From Streptomyces chrestomyceticus JCM 4735 (GTDB lineage: Bacteria; Actinomycetota; Actinomycetes; Streptomycetales; Streptomycetaceae): a DNA stretch of 64,000 bases. A program made the translations under genes and the position numbers. Positions 34,503-43,275 of this stretch are shown here, piece after piece (the stretch's first letter is position 1; every line of letters starts with the position of its first letter). Location: contig NZ_BHZC01000001.1 in assembly GCF_003865135.1 (NCBI RefSeq), forward strand, positions 9,238,001 through 9,302,000, written 5' to 3'. The notes beneath the pieces are model-generated. The model searched no databases. It was not told the DNA's origin and saw nothing but the letters and a program-made list of their open reading frames with translations.

Positions 34503-34533
34503 TTGACCCTCACGTTGCGTGAGGCTGTTGTGT
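34503..34533 (+). promoter_or_regulatory. Candidate MerR-type promoter with palindromic operator
   Basis: TTGACC at 34503-34508 is followed by the perfect palindrome CCTCACGTTGCGTGAGG (34508-34524) and a weak -10-like ttgtgt at 34528-34533 after a 19-base spacer. Long spacers with a central palindrome are typical of MerR-controlled promoters. The palindrome also contains the GAGG that could serve as ribosome site for a GTG start at 34532. Confidence 0.5.
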
Positions 34534-34540
34534 GGCGTGC

Positions 34541-35077
34541 ATGAGCGACTACTACAACGCGTTCGAGATGAGTCCCGTACCCGCTCCCGGCCCGGACGCC
34601 GCTCCGCCGGAGCTGTTCCGTGGCATCTACGGGATGCCCGCGTTCGTGACGATCCCCACGAGCGACTTGGCGGCTTCGGTGGACTTCTGGACCCGTGGGC
34701 TGGGATTCTTCGAGCTGTTCGGCATTCCTGGCACGCTGGTGCACCTGCGGCGGTGGGCGTTCCAGGACGTACTCCTCGTCTCGGCGGAGCGCGTTCCGGC
34801 GCAGCCACCGGCGATGAGCTGCAGTTTCGCGTGTGTGCTCAGTCAGCTCGACTCTCTCGTCGAAGCCTGTCGCGCGGTGCGTCCTGACTCGGTCGAGGGG
34901 CCGCGGGACACTCCCTGGAACACCCGCGACGTGACGGTGACCACGCCCGAAAACGCGCGGATCGTCTTTACTGCGGCGAAGCCGTTCGATCCAGCCAGTC
35001 AGGAGGCGCAGAACCTTGCAGCCATCGGAATCACCCCACCGGACGCCGGCCGCGGCGACCATGAGGAGCATGCCTGA
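34541..35077 (+). CDS. VOC-family (glyoxalase-like) protein in a MerR operon
   Basis: This protein of about 178 residues has a single recognisable VOC unit: PAFVTIPTSDLAASVDFWTRGLGFFELF, then LVHLRRWAFQDVLLV, and a second half ending in VTTPENARIVFTAAKP. Some bleomycin-resistance and glyoxalase-like proteins look like this. The start is uncertain. ATG 34541 would be nearly leaderless from the predicted MerR promoter, whereas GTG 34532 has GAGG seven bases upstream. The stop overlaps the MerR start by eight bases, so the two proteins are co-expressed. It may bind the same ligand class as the TipA-like domain of its partner. Confidence 0.82.
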   Translation: MSDYYNAFEMSPVPAPGPDAAPPELFRGIYGMPAFVTIPTSDLAASVDFWTRGLGFFELFGIPGTLVHLRRWAFQDVLLVSAERVPAQPPAMSCSFACVLSQLDSLVEACRAVRPDSVEGPRDTPWNTRDVTVTTPENARIVFTAAKPFDPASQEAQNLAAIGITPPDAGRGDHEEHA

Positions 35078-35873
35078 CGCCGGTGACGTCGAGGGCCTGA
35101 CCGTCGGTCAGGTCTCGGCGCGGCTGGGTGTCACTGTCCGCGCGCTGCACCACTGGGACGAGATCGGCCTGGCGCGCCCATCGTTGCGTACGCCCGCCGG
35201 ATACCGGCTCTACACCGCCGGTGATCTGGAACGTCTGCACCGCATCGTCGTCTACCGCGAGATCGGTCTCGGCCTGGACAGAATCCAGGCTGTCCTGGAC
35301 GACTCGACCGCGGATGTGTCCGGTGCGTTGCGCGCGCAGCGCACCCAGGTCGCCGAACGGATCGAGCGCCTCCAGCAGCTCAGCGCCGGACTGGACCGGA
35401 TGATCGAGGCCCACGAGCGCGGTCTGCTGCTGACCGTCGAGCAGCAGGCCGCGATCTTCGGGCCGCAGTGGAACCCGGACTGGCCGGCCCAGGCCCGCCG
35501 GCGCTACGGAGACACCACGCAATGGCAGCAGTACGCCGAACGCTCGGCCTCGCGCGGCCCGGAGGAATGGCAGGCCGTCACCGACGCCATGGCCGACCTC
35601 GACCGCGCCCTCGGGGACGCGATGGACGCCGGCGTCACACCTGGCAGTCCGGAGGCGAACCAACTTGTCGAGCGGCACCGCGAAGTCTTCGCTTCGTACT
35701 TCCCGCTCACCAGGCAGATGCAGGTCTGCCTGGCCCGTACGTTCGAGAGTGATCCGGGATTCGCCGCCCACTACGACGGCATCCGCACCGGCCTCGCCGC
35801 ATGGTTCCGTCGCATCGTCGACGCCAGTGCCCGCACCCACGGCATCGATCCCGAGACCGCGGCCTGGGAGTAG
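35070..35873 (+). CDS. MerR-family regulator with TipAS-like domain
   Basis: This 267-residue protein has the MerR helix-turn-helix at the N-terminus (LTVGQVSARLGVTVRALHHW, then RTPAGYRLYTAGDLERLHRI), a dimerisation coiled coil (about 75-120) and a C-terminal TipAS antibiotic-binding domain of about 130 residues (from about FGPQWNPDWPAQARRRYGDT). TipA proteins activate transcription on binding thiopeptides or other cyclic ligands. ATG 35070 overlaps the VOC stop. ATG 35061 is an alternative. It probably activates its own operon through the palindrome at 34508-34524. Confidence 0.9.
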   Translation: MPDAGDVEGLTVGQVSARLGVTVRALHHWDEIGLARPSLRTPAGYRLYTAGDLERLHRIVVYREIGLGLDRIQAVLDDSTADVSGALRAQRTQVAERIERLQQLSAGLDRMIEAHERGLLLTVEQQAAIFGPQWNPDWPAQARRRYGDTTQWQQYAERSASRGPEEWQAVTDAMADLDRALGDAMDAGVTPGSPEANQLVERHREVFASYFPLTRQMQVCLARTFESDPGFAAHYDGIRTGLAAWFRRIVDASARTHGIDPETAAWE

Positions 35874-35986
35874 GGCGTGGGGCCGGAGGGCCGCACCCGT
35901 GCAGCGGGCGATATAGAGGTGCTTGGTAGGGTTTGCGGCTTGGGTGGCCGGTGGATGTGTGGCCCGTGAACGCTCGGGAGGGCCAG

Positions 35987-36427
35987 ATGTCGGTGGAATT
36001 CGTGTACGGGAAGGTGGGGGCGCCGGACCTGTACCGGCGTGGCCTTCGGCCTGCGACGGCGCACGACGGGCATCTGCTCGTGGACATCGAGGCCGACCTG
36101 GTCATCCGGGACGGCGACCGCGTGGTGCTCGCGGAGAAGCTGTTTCCCGTTGCTGAGTTGGCGCATGCGCTGGTGGGCTGGCTTCACCGGCCGGACGGTG
36201 AGCGCGGTGACTTCGTGTTCGACTCGATGTCCTGCGCGGAACCGGGGGCTGTGCGGATGGTGGAGTCGGCCGAGGGGTGGCGGGTCGGCTCCGTCTTCGC
36301 GCCGGATGCCTGGACCTCGCCGGTCACTTGGGACGTCCTCGCGGCGGAGGTCGGACGCTTTGCGGCTGCCGTCCGCGAGGAGGTGGCGGAGATCGGTGTC
36401 AGGCCCGGACTGATTTCGGGCCTCTGA
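35987..36427 (+). CDS. Conserved hypothetical protein (possible DUF7878 type)
   Basis: This 146-residue acidic soluble protein has no catalytic motif I recognise. It shows an alternating strand pattern from HLLVDIEADLVIRDGDRVVLAEKLFPV to GDFVFDSMSCAEPGAVRMVE, followed by a helical end. GGGAGGG five bases before ATG 35987 fixes the start within a longer frame. Proteins of this size and pattern occur widely in Streptomyces as uncharacterised families. It is convergent with the following MFS gene, 18 bases away. Confidence 0.75.
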   Translation: MSVEFVYGKVGAPDLYRRGLRPATAHDGHLLVDIEADLVIRDGDRVVLAEKLFPVAELAHALVGWLHRPDGERGDFVFDSMSCAEPGAVRMVESAEGWRVGSVFAPDAWTSPVTWDVLAAEVGRFAAAVREEVAEIGVRPGLISGL

Positions 36428-36445
36428 GGCGTGGCCGCCCGCGTC

Positions 36446-37894
36446 TCATCGGCCGGCTTCGTGCACGGCCTGTGGTTGGGGGAGCGCATCGTCCGATGAG
36501 GGCGACGGGGCCGACGACGCAGACGCCGGAGGGACCGCCGATGTCTGTGAGGCCGACGGGGCCGCATAGCGCCAGAACGGCCGTACGGCCAGTGCCGCTC
36601 CCACGACCAGGATCAGACAGGCGACGGCCGCGCCCGACCACGCGAGCGTGATGCCGGTCGCGGAAGCCATGGCCCCGGCTCGCAGATCGCCCAGGCGCGG
36701 CCCGCCGGCGACGACGACGGTGAAGACTCCCTGGAGGCGGCCCCGCATCTCGTCCGGTGCGTAGGTCTGCAGGATGGTCTGCCGGTAGACGGCGCTGACC
36801 AGGTCGGCGGCGCCCGCGCAGATCAGCAGCCCCACCGTGAGCGTCAGACTGTCCGTCGCCCCGGCCGCCGCGATGGCCACCGCCCAGGCAGCCACGGCAA
36901 CGGTCAGGGCACGCCCCTGACGGCTCACCTTGCCGATCCAGCCGCTGAAGGCGGCGGCCACGAGGGAGCCCACGGCGACGGCCGAGTAGAGCAGTCCCGC
37001 ACCTCCGTGGAACCGCGTCGAGGCGGCCTCCGGGAACAGCGCCGTGGGCATGGCCAGCACCATGGCGGCGATATCGGCCGCGAACGACATCCACAGAACC
37101 GGGTGCGAGCCGATGAAGCGCAGGCCGTCCCACACCATCCGCATGCCCCCGCGCTGCGGGAGTTCCCTCTTCATGCGCAGGGGCGGCAGGCGCACGGTGG
37201 AATACAACAGGGCCGTGAACAGGACGGCGTCGGCTCCGTAGGCCCAGGCGAATCCGTGCGGCAGACCGACGAGCACCCCGGCCACCAGCGGACCGGCGAC
37301 CTGGCCCAGATTCCCGGCGGTGTAATTCAGGGTGTTCGCGGCGGGCACCAGCGCGGCGGGTACGACACGGGGGATGATCGCTCCGCGCGCGGCGGAGGAC
37401 ACGGCGAAGGCGGCGGCCTGCAGCGCCACCAGGCCGAGCAGCAGCCCCACCGACCCGGCGCCCACCAGTGCCTGTACGAACAGGGCCAGGGTGACGGCCC
37501 AGGTCACGGTCGCGGAGACCAGATACAGCCGGCGACGGTCGACCCGGTCGGCGATGGCACCGCCGTACAGCCCGAAGACGACGAGCGGAGCGAGACCGAC
37601 GAGACCGGTCAGGCCGACGTACAGCGACGAGTGCGTCAGGCGGTACACCTGAAGCGGGACCGCCACCTCGGTGATCATGGTGCCGATGTACGAGAGACCC
37701 TGCCCCGCCAGCAGCCGCCGGAAAGCAGGAACGCTCAGGGGGCGGGTGTCGAGAGCGGCGCCACGCAGCCGTGCGGACAACCGCCTCGCGGCGGGCTTAC
37801 CGCGCTGCGCGCTTGCCGGACCGGGCGTCTTTGCAGCGCTTGGCGCGGTTGCAGGGCGGGGCACATGCGCTGAACTGGGTGTCTCCGTGGGCAT
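36446..37894 (-). CDS. MFS transporter, DHA3/EntS-like
   Basis: This 482-residue transporter has about 12 membrane segments, with a polar Ala/Pro-rich N-terminal tail of about 50 residues and a Pro/Ser-rich C-terminal tail of about 35. The segment FRRLLAGQGLSYIGTMITEVAVPLQVYRLTHSS marks the EntS/MFS_3 family, and VFGLYGGAIADRVDRRRL is motif A. Such proteins export siderophores or drugs. It is divergent from an AraC regulator across about 195 bases, so that regulator may control it. Confidence 0.9.
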   Translation of the reverse strand: MPTETPSSAHVPRPATAPSAAKTPGPASAQRGKPAARRLSARLRGAALDTRPLSVPAFRRLLAGQGLSYIGTMITEVAVPLQVYRLTHSSLYVGLTGLVGLAPLVVFGLYGGAIADRVDRRRLYLVSATVTWAVTLALFVQALVGAGSVGLLLGLVALQAAAFAVSSAARGAIIPRVVPAALVPAANTLNYTAGNLGQVAGPLVAGVLVGLPHGFAWAYGADAVLFTALLYSTVRLPPLRMKRELPQRGGMRMVWDGLRFIGSHPVLWMSFAADIAAMVLAMPTALFPEAASTRFHGGAGLLYSAVAVGSLVAAAFSGWIGKVSRQGRALTVAVAAWAVAIAAAGATDSLTLTVGLLICAGAADLVSAVYRQTILQTYAPDEMRGRLQGVFTVVVAGGPRLGDLRAGAMASATGITLAWSGAAVACLILVVGAALAVRPFWRYAAPSASQTSAVPPASASSAPSPSSDDALPQPQAVHEAGR

Positions 37895-38089
37895 GCCCCA
37901 CAGCCTGACGCGTCCGGGCGTTGGCGGGCTTCCGTAATTCCGCCGTTGACTTTCGTAGAACGGCCACGCCGGTGACGGAAGCCCCTGCCTTCCCCCCAGG
38001 CCCCGTCAGGCACGACAGCGCGGCGCTGCACTGCTCACCGGGACCGGCGAACCGACTTCCTCCCGGTGCTGTCTGTACGCTCTCGAAAG

Positions 38090-38911
38090 ATGTCGGAGAA
38101 CACCCCTTCAGGAACGCGGCAGGCCATCACACGGAACGACCACGTCGCCGGGCAGACGATCGGCCGCCACCGCCACCCGTTCCACCAGTTGATTTACGTC
38201 AGCACCGGCGTCCTGGCCGTGCGGACCGAGGCAGCGTCCTGGGTCACCTCCAGCGCCCGGGCGATGTGGACCCCGGCAGACACCTGGCACGAACATCGGG
38301 TGTACGGCATCAGCCGGGTGCACACCTACGGCTTCCCTCCGGACGACGCACCGCTCCCCGCCTCGACACCCATGGTCGTCTCCGTCGACCCGCTGCTGCG
38401 CGAACTCCTCATCGCGGGCAGCGAACCCGGCCTGGCCCCGCCCGAAGCCCAACGACTGCTGGCCGTCGTGCACGACAGGCTCAGACGCTCGCACGTACAG
38501 CCGCTCACCCTGCCCACTGCGCAGGACCCCAGACTGGTCCGCGCGTGCTCGCTGGTCGCGGAGAACCTGGCACGGCCGCGCACCGTGAAGTGGCTGGCCC
38601 GGCGTTCCGGCGTGAGTGAACGCACCTTGTCGCGGTTGTTCCGCAACGAGTTCGGCATGACGTACCCGCAGTGGAGAACCATCACCCGCGTCTTCCACGC
38701 CATGATCCTGCTCGCTGAAGGACGCTCGGTCACCGAGTCCGGCCGGAGCTGCGGGTGGGCGACCACCAGCGCATTCATCGACACCTTCACCCGCACGGTC
38801 GGCCAGACACCCGGCAGCTACCGGGCAACAGCTCGCGGAACCGCCGACTGGCAGCGTGCCCCGGAGCCCCCGTGGTGGCCATCAACGAGTGGCTGTGATC
38901 GGCGCTGTTGA
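38090..38911 (+). CDS. AraC-family regulator with cupin-like sensor
   Basis: This 273-residue protein begins with a cupin-like sensor (GQTIGRHRHPFHQLIYVSTGVLAV, with its His cluster) and ends with an AraC double helix-turn-helix (PRTVKWLARRSGVSERTLSRLFRNEFGMTYPQW, then VTESGRSCGWATTSAFIDTFTRTVGQTPGSYR). It resembles repressor/activator regulators of MFS exporters such as the NimR type. ATG 38090 lies after GAAAG. An upstream start at 38066 in the same frame is possible. It is divergent from the EntS-like pump, its likely target. The last 15 residues are Trp/Pro-rich. Confidence 0.88.
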   Translation: MSENTPSGTRQAITRNDHVAGQTIGRHRHPFHQLIYVSTGVLAVRTEAASWVTSSARAMWTPADTWHEHRVYGISRVHTYGFPPDDAPLPASTPMVVSVDPLLRELLIAGSEPGLAPPEAQRLLAVVHDRLRRSHVQPLTLPTAQDPRLVRACSLVAENLARPRTVKWLARRSGVSERTLSRLFRNEFGMTYPQWRTITRVFHAMILLAEGRSVTESGRSCGWATTSAFIDTFTRTVGQTPGSYRATARGTADWQRAPEPPWWPSTSGCDRRC

Positions 38912-38929
38912 TACAGCACTGGCGAGACA

Positions 38930-39649
38930 TCAGCAAGCACGGTCCTGCGGGCCAGCCCCGGCTGCGTCGAGGAGGATCCGCGCCAGTTCGCGTGGCTGGG
39001 AGAACATCGGCCAGTGGCCGGTGTCCATCTCCATCAACCGCCAGCACTCGCTGGTCAGCAGCTTGGCCACGTCGTCGCTCGGCTCGGGGTCACCGAGGGT
39101 GCACTTGACGTAAGTCGCTGGGAGGTCGCCGAGCGGCCTTTCCAACATGGCGGGTTCGGTCAGCGTGGTACCCGGGTGCGGCGTCGAACGGCCCACGATC
39201 CGCGCGATCTGCTCATCGGTGAGACCGTGGCCCTCGAAGTGGGCCGCGGGCGCGACCGGCCAGAATCCGCCGTTCTCGGCGATCGATGCTCGCACCGTCG
39301 CCCCGCCGTCCGGCCAGGCGGAGACGAAAGGTTCACCATCGGCCGGAATGCTGGAGTCGAGGAAGACCAGGTGCGCCAGCCGGTCGCCGATCCGTCCGGC
39401 GGCCTGACCGCTTGGGACACCCGAGTAGCTGTGACCTACCAGGACGACATCGCGCAGGTCCCGGCGCTCGACCTCATCAACGATGTCCTGGACGTGGGTC
39501 TGCTGCCCGGCCGGCACGCCTTGCTTCTCAGCGAGACCGGACAGCGTCAGCGGATAAACGCCATGGCCGGCCGTACGCAGGTGCGGCACCACATCGTCCC
39601 ACGCCCACGATCCGAGTCGCGCACCTGCAACCAGCACGAAGTTCGCCAT
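38930..39649 (-). CDS. Alpha/beta hydrolase (esterase/MES-like)
   Basis: This 239-residue protein has the salicylic-ester/EstB-like layout: FVLVAGARLGSWAW at the start (with A replacing the usual H of VHGAxxGxWxW), the nucleophile elbow VGHSYSGVPSG with Ser, and the catalytic His in MDTGHWPMFSQP. The Asp lies in TYVKCTLGDPEPSDD. The first motif change affects an oxyanion-region residue, not the triad. Family members hydrolyse small methyl esters or lactones. It is convergent with the AraC gene. Confidence 0.88.
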   Translation of the reverse strand: MANFVLVAGARLGSWAWDDVVPHLRTAGHGVYPLTLSGLAEKQGVPAGQQTHVQDIVDEVERRDLRDVVLVGHSYSGVPSGQAAGRIGDRLAHLVFLDSSIPADGEPFVSAWPDGGATVRASIAENGGFWPVAPAAHFEGHGLTDEQIARIVGRSTPHPGTTLTEPAMLERPLGDLPATYVKCTLGDPEPSDDVAKLLTSECWRLMEMDTGHWPMFSQPRELARILLDAAGAGPQDRAC

Positions 39650-39707
39650 GGCCGCACCGTAGCGGAGCGGCCCGACGAGCGCTCCGGAAATACTTTCGAT
39701 ACACGCC

Positions 39708-40760
39708 CTACAACCGGCGGACAGGACGCGAGCGCTCCCTGGGGCGGGCCAGTACGTCGTACGGGTACGGCAGCGGTCGTTCGCTCGCCGCGGTCAGGCG
39801 TGCGTCCTGCTCCGGCGTCAGCTCCCAGCCGTAAGCGCCGAGGTTGTCTGTCAGTTGCTCCAGGGTACGCGCCCCGATGATCGGTGCCGTCACGCCCGGG
39901 CGCTGCAGCAGCCAGCGCAGTGCCACCTGGGCCGGGGTGCGCCCCGTCTCGTCGGCGACCGCGAGCACCGCGTCCACGACGCGCCAGGTCTCCTCGGTGT
40001 CCCGGTCCCGCCAGCTCTCCCGGCCCTGCTGCTCCTGCGCGGCCGCCTCCCGAGAGCCCGTCGGGGCGGACGTCATGCCGCGCCGGTACTTGCCCGAGAG
40101 CCAGCCTCCCTGCAGCGGGCTGAACGGGATGACCCCGACGCCCTCCGCCTCGCTCAACGGCAGCAGTTCCCACTCCAGTTCGCGCGCCAGGAGGTTGTAG
40201 AGCGGCTGCAGACAGACGAAGGGCTCCCAGCCATGGAACCGTGCCACGTCCAGCGCCTTCTGCAACTGCGACGGCGACACGCTGCTCGCGCCCAGGTAGC
40301 GCACCTTGCCATCCCGTACGAGCCTGTCCAACGTCGACAGGGTCTCCTCGACCGGCGTCTCCACGTCCCACATGTGTGTCTGGTACAGGTCGATGTAGTC
40401 CGTACCGAGACGCCGCAGGCTGCCCTCGACAGCCGTCAGGATGTGCTTGCGGCTCAGGCCCGACGCGTTCCCGCCGCCGTCGCCCATCGAACCGAACACC
40501 TTGGTGGCGATGACGAGGTCGTCGCGGTTGCCGCGGGCCTTGAGCCAGCGGCCCAGGACCTCCTCGGAAGCGCCCTGCCCGTAGATGTCCGCCGTGTCGA
40601 TGAAGGTGCCGCCCGCCGCCACGAACGCGTCCAGCATGCGGTGCGACGCCACCTCGTCGGCACTGCTGCCGAACGTCATCGTGCCCAGACACAGTTCGCT
40701 GACGCGCAACCCCGTCCCGCCCAGAAAACGCTGTTCCATCTGCTGCGGCTGCTGCCCCAT
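39708..40760 (-). CDS. Aldo/keto reductase
   Basis: This 350-residue NADP(H)-dependent reductase of the AKR superfamily contains the tetrad DTADIYG (Asp, Tyr), LVIATKVF (Lys) and LYQTHMWD (His). Other conserved blocks are [15 protein letters not shown] and, for cofactor binding, [15 protein letters not shown]. It resembles the YajO/Tas group of soluble reductases acting on aldehydes and ketones. ATG 40760 is chosen from the family N-terminus ([21 protein letters not shown] follows in segments) and is preceded by a GGG-rich weak ribosome site. It stands alone between a hydrolase and a membrane protein gene. Confidence 0.9.
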   Translation of the reverse strand: MGQQPQQMEQRFLGGTGLRVSELCLGTMTFGSSADEVASHRMLDAFVAAGGTFIDTADIYGQGASEEVLGRWLKARGNRDDLVIATKVFGSMGDGGGNASGLSRKHILTAVEGSLRRLGTDYIDLYQTHMWDVETPVEETLSTLDRLVRDGKVRYLGASSVSPSQLQKALDVARFHGWEPFVCLQPLYNLLARELEWELLPLSEAEGVGVIPFSPLQGGWLSGKYRRGMTSAPTGSREAAAQEQQGRESWRDRDTEETWRVVDAVLAVADETGRTPAQVALRWLLQRPGVTAPIIGARTLEQLTDNLGAYGWELTPEQDARLTAASERPLPYPYDVLARPRERSRPVRRL

Positions 40761-40843
40761 GGTTCCCGCCCTGCCCTTCCGTCGGCCGATGGGGCCACCT
40801 AAGACGTACGGACGGAGAGGGGCAACGCATTTTTCCTGCACGG

Positions 40844-41455
40844 TCAGGCACCGTCCGTGGGCCGGTGACCGTGGCAGCCCTTCGCCTGCGGCGACGCTTC
40901 TGTACCTTCGGGCGGAATGCGGTACCCGAGTGATGTGCGGTGATGGTAGGAATGCGCGGCGATGGACAGGCCGATGCCCCACACCAGGAACTGCGGAATT
41001 CCGTAGACGACTATCCACGGGCTGAAAATGCCGTCGTTGTCGAAGTCGCTGATGGTCCGGGCAGCGGCCCAGACGGTGTACCCGAGGAGGAAGGCCGAGA
41101 CGGCGAAGGCCGTGCCGGTCAGCGTTCGGCGCGGAACGCTGCGCCCGGCCAGGAACAGGGACCAATTCGGGAACGTCAGGCCCCACGGCCGGACCAGACT
41201 CAACGCCAGGAGACCGGCCAGCAGGGCCAGACCGCTGAGTACGAAGAGATAGGGACCACCGCCGGCCGCGTACCAATCCGGGAATGTCCGCTCGTCCGCC
41301 CAGAGGGGAATGCCGAGCGCCCAGATCGCGTGTATCGGGATGAACCCGACGGTGGCGGAGAGCGCTGAAGCGTAAGCGGCTCGGACGGCCCAGCGGGGCG
41401 GAGGTGGAATCTCGGCGGCTGTGTCCCCTGGGTGGGAAGTGATGAATGCGGACAT
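40844..41455 (-). CDS. Integral membrane protein, about four to five helices
   Basis: This 203-residue protein has no enzyme motif. Hydrophobic segments occur near 25-47 ([20 protein letters not shown]), 68-88 ([20 protein letters not shown]), 112-132 ([20 protein letters not shown]) and 145-168 ([21 protein letters not shown]), followed by a His-rich SYHHRTS tail. AGGAGA eight bases before ATG 41455 supports the start. It is an uncharacterised Streptomyces-type membrane protein of unknown role. Confidence 0.8.
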   Translation of the reverse strand: MSAFITSHPGDTAAEIPPPPRWAVRAAYASALSATVGFIPIHAIWALGIPLWADERTFPDWYAAGGGPYLFVLSGLALLAGLLALSLVRPWGLTFPNWSLFLAGRSVPRRTLTGTAFAVSAFLLGYTVWAAARTISDFDNDGIFSPWIVVYGIPQFLVWGIGLSIAAHSYHHRTSLGYRIPPEGTEASPQAKGCHGHRPTDGA

Positions 41456-41770
41456 GGATCGGTCTCCTGATGTGACGGAATGCGATGGTAGAGGTGATCA
41501 GGAGGAACGGTTCCATGACGGGCGGCCCGGGTCATCCAACCCGGGGTTGACGAGTCCTCATCTTCCGAGGTGGTCGCGGCAACGCGTCGCTCCCCCGAGC
41601 GGGGGAGCCGGGCTCATCCCCATCCGCCGGACCGGGCGTGCTGATGGTGCTGCACGGTGCCACCCCGTCCGGACACGGCGTGGGCCCCGGAGACCAGTCG
41701 TAGCGTCCCCGAGGCCCAAGCCCGACTGTGGTCGTGGCCCCGCAGGTTGTCCGCGGCCGGGCTGCCGGCC
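41456..41770. other. Intergenic region with terminator-like hairpin
   Basis: About 315 bases hold no convincing gene. The end nearest 41771 carries a small GGCCGG/CCGGCC hairpin with a 4-base loop (41754-41769), a likely terminator of the leftward secreted-protein gene. The other end should contain the promoter of the membrane-protein gene. Confidence 0.5.
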
Positions 41771-42196
41771 TTAGCGGACGTTCACCGTGGTGGGGCCGGA
41801 GGTCCGCTGGCGTACGGGGTGGCCGTCGGTCGGGCTGAGCAGGCCGTACACCACAGCGCGGTACTGCTGGGCGCCGGCGTGCGTGGCCTTGACGTGTGCG
41901 GTGACCTGCGCGTCGCCGCCCCTCTCGACCACGGCGCCGCAGCTCAGCCGGTGCCACGCCTGCCCGCCGCTGCGGTTCTCCAGGCACACCTGCAGGTAAC
42001 TGGAGGCGTCGTCGTCGCCGTGTGCCGTGACCGTGAAGGTCTTGCCGACCTGCGCCGTGGGCGGCGCCGCGATCGTCACATCCCCCTTGGCGAACGCCGG
42101 CCCGGCGGCCAGCGCCACCGAGGCCAGACCCAGCGCACCGATCACAGCCGCCCGGCCGCTCCGCGCCGTCATCCCGATCTTCTTCGTCCTGGTCAT
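41771..42196 (-). CDS. Small secreted protein with one Ig-like/beta domain
   Basis: This 141-residue protein has a signal peptide (MTRTKKIGMTAR charged region, a hydrophobic core and a cut near GPAFA-KGDV at about 36). The mature 105 residues look all-beta, with two cysteines (LQVCLENRSG and RLSCGAVVE) that could form a disulfide, and end in TSGPTTVNVR. GAAGGAAG seven bases before ATG 42196 fixes the start. Similar small exported proteins are common in Streptomyces without known role. Confidence 0.85.
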   Translation of the reverse strand: MTRTKKIGMTARSGRAAVIGALGLASVALAAGPAFAKGDVTIAAPPTAQVGKTFTVTAHGDDDASSYLQVCLENRSGGQAWHRLSCGAVVERGGDAQVTAHVKATHAGAQQYRAVVYGLLSPTDGHPVRQRTSGPTTVNVR

Positions 42197-42475
42197 GGAC
42201 TTCCTTCGCTCATGCGTATCTCTTGCGCTCGGGCTGCAAGCCCTTCTGCCTGATGCCGTCGACGCTACGTCCGGGTACGGGAGCTTCGGGCCGTTCAGAT
42301 GTGATCTACGTAGCGCTTTACGTAAACCCCACCTAGCCGGGCCGTTGCGGTGGGGGAGAGGAGGGGGGCAACCCCCCGCCGACGGGGCCGGATTTCCAGA
42401 TGTGATGTCGGGGGACTGCCCCAGTGCTGCGGGAAGCCGTGTGCTGTGGAAAGGCGCGCACCTACTGCCTCTCGA

Positions 42476-42964
42476 ATCTTCCGTGCTGTCGGCGCCCAGA
42501 TCCAGGTGACGGACGCGAACGGCACCTGGACCGCCCGGGCTGGCACAGCTCGGGCGGACGGGAGTGCCCCGGTGCCGCAGGCGGGGCTGTTCCGGGCCGG
42601 GAGTGCCACCAAGATGTTCACCGCCGTCGTTCTGATGCAATTGGTCGGGGAGGGCAAGGTGTTGCTGGATACTCCGCTGGAACGCTACGTTTCCACGGAA
42701 TTGGTTCCCGCGGCGGAGCGCATCACGGTGCGGATGCTCGGTCCCGATAGCCGCTACGGACTCGGCCTCAAGCAGGAGCGGTTGAGCTGCGGGCGCCTGG
42801 CCGTCGGCCAGACCGGCGGCATACCGGGCTACGCGACGCTTGCCTTCACGACACCTGACCGGTCGTGCCGGGTCGTACTGTCCGCGAACCTCGCCGACTG
42901 GCCTGCCGACCCGAGCATCGGTGACCCCATCGACAAGGTGCTGGACGACGCGGTCTGCGGCTGA
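42476..42964 (+). pseudogene. Decayed serine hydrolase (beta-lactamase / D-Ala-D-Ala carboxypeptidase type)
   Basis: The frame keeps pieces of a class-C beta-lactamase-like serine hydrolase. FRAGSATKMFTAVVLMQLVGEGK has the SxxK nucleophile, and LLDTPLERYV follows. After RITVRML the sequence jumps straight to GPDSRYGLGL and GQTGGIPGY, so the middle with the YxN motif and about 150 residues is missing. The signal peptide and N-terminus are also absent. The C-terminal H/KTGG-like GQTGG is present. I see no start with a ribosome site. It is read as a gene with an internal deletion. Confidence 0.7.
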
Positions 42965-43006
42965 GCGCGCGACGGTTGCCGAAGCGGCGGCGGAGGCATG
43001 TTTTGT

Positions 43007-43051
43007 CGTCCGAGTGGGCTCTTTCGGTAGGGAAGCGGTCCCACTCGGACG
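43007..43051. terminator. Perfect 12-bp inverted repeat
   Basis: CGTCCGAGTGGG (43007-43018) and CCCACTCGGACG (43040-43051) pair perfectly around a 21-base spacer. It could be a terminator that insulates the downstream operon or a protein-binding site. The long loop favours no single reading. Confidence 0.55.
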
Positions 43052-43188
43052 CCGTGCGGACATTCTCGTCCGCCTTGTCGAACCGTTCGTAAGGCAGCGT
43101 GCATGCTCCTCCAGCGTGGAGAGAAGGACGAGGTCAGCAGGGGATTGGCTGATGGCGTCGGATCGCCTCGGACCGGTGTGCGCGTCCC

Positions 43189-43217
43189 TTGACCGCCTCC
43201 CGGGAGCGGAGGATTCT
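43189..43217 (+). promoter_or_regulatory. Candidate promoter of the chaperone/AAA+ operon
   Basis: TTGACC (43189-43194) and GATTCT (43212-43217) are separated by 17 bases, about 60 bases upstream of the first gene. The -35 is good and the -10 keeps only A2 and T6 plus one more position, so this is tentative. Confidence 0.4.
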
Positions 43218-43275
43218 GAGGGGCGCGGGCCGCCGCGGGGGAATACGTCGGTCCGGGCACGGGTCGGGGGACGCT

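Larger units (their letters stand above)
42965..43275. other. Intergenic region before the radical-SAM operon
   Basis: About 310 bases separate the decayed hydrolase from the operon. It contains the perfect 12-bp inverted repeat at 43007-43051 and a possible promoter (TTGACC at 43189, 17-base spacer, GATTCT at 43212). No coding frame is convincing. Confidence 0.5.

Noticed and set aside
43007..43051. Reading the 12-bp inverted repeat as the end of a transposon
   Set aside because: No transposase or matching second copy was seen nearby, and a 21-base loop fits a terminator or binding site equally well.
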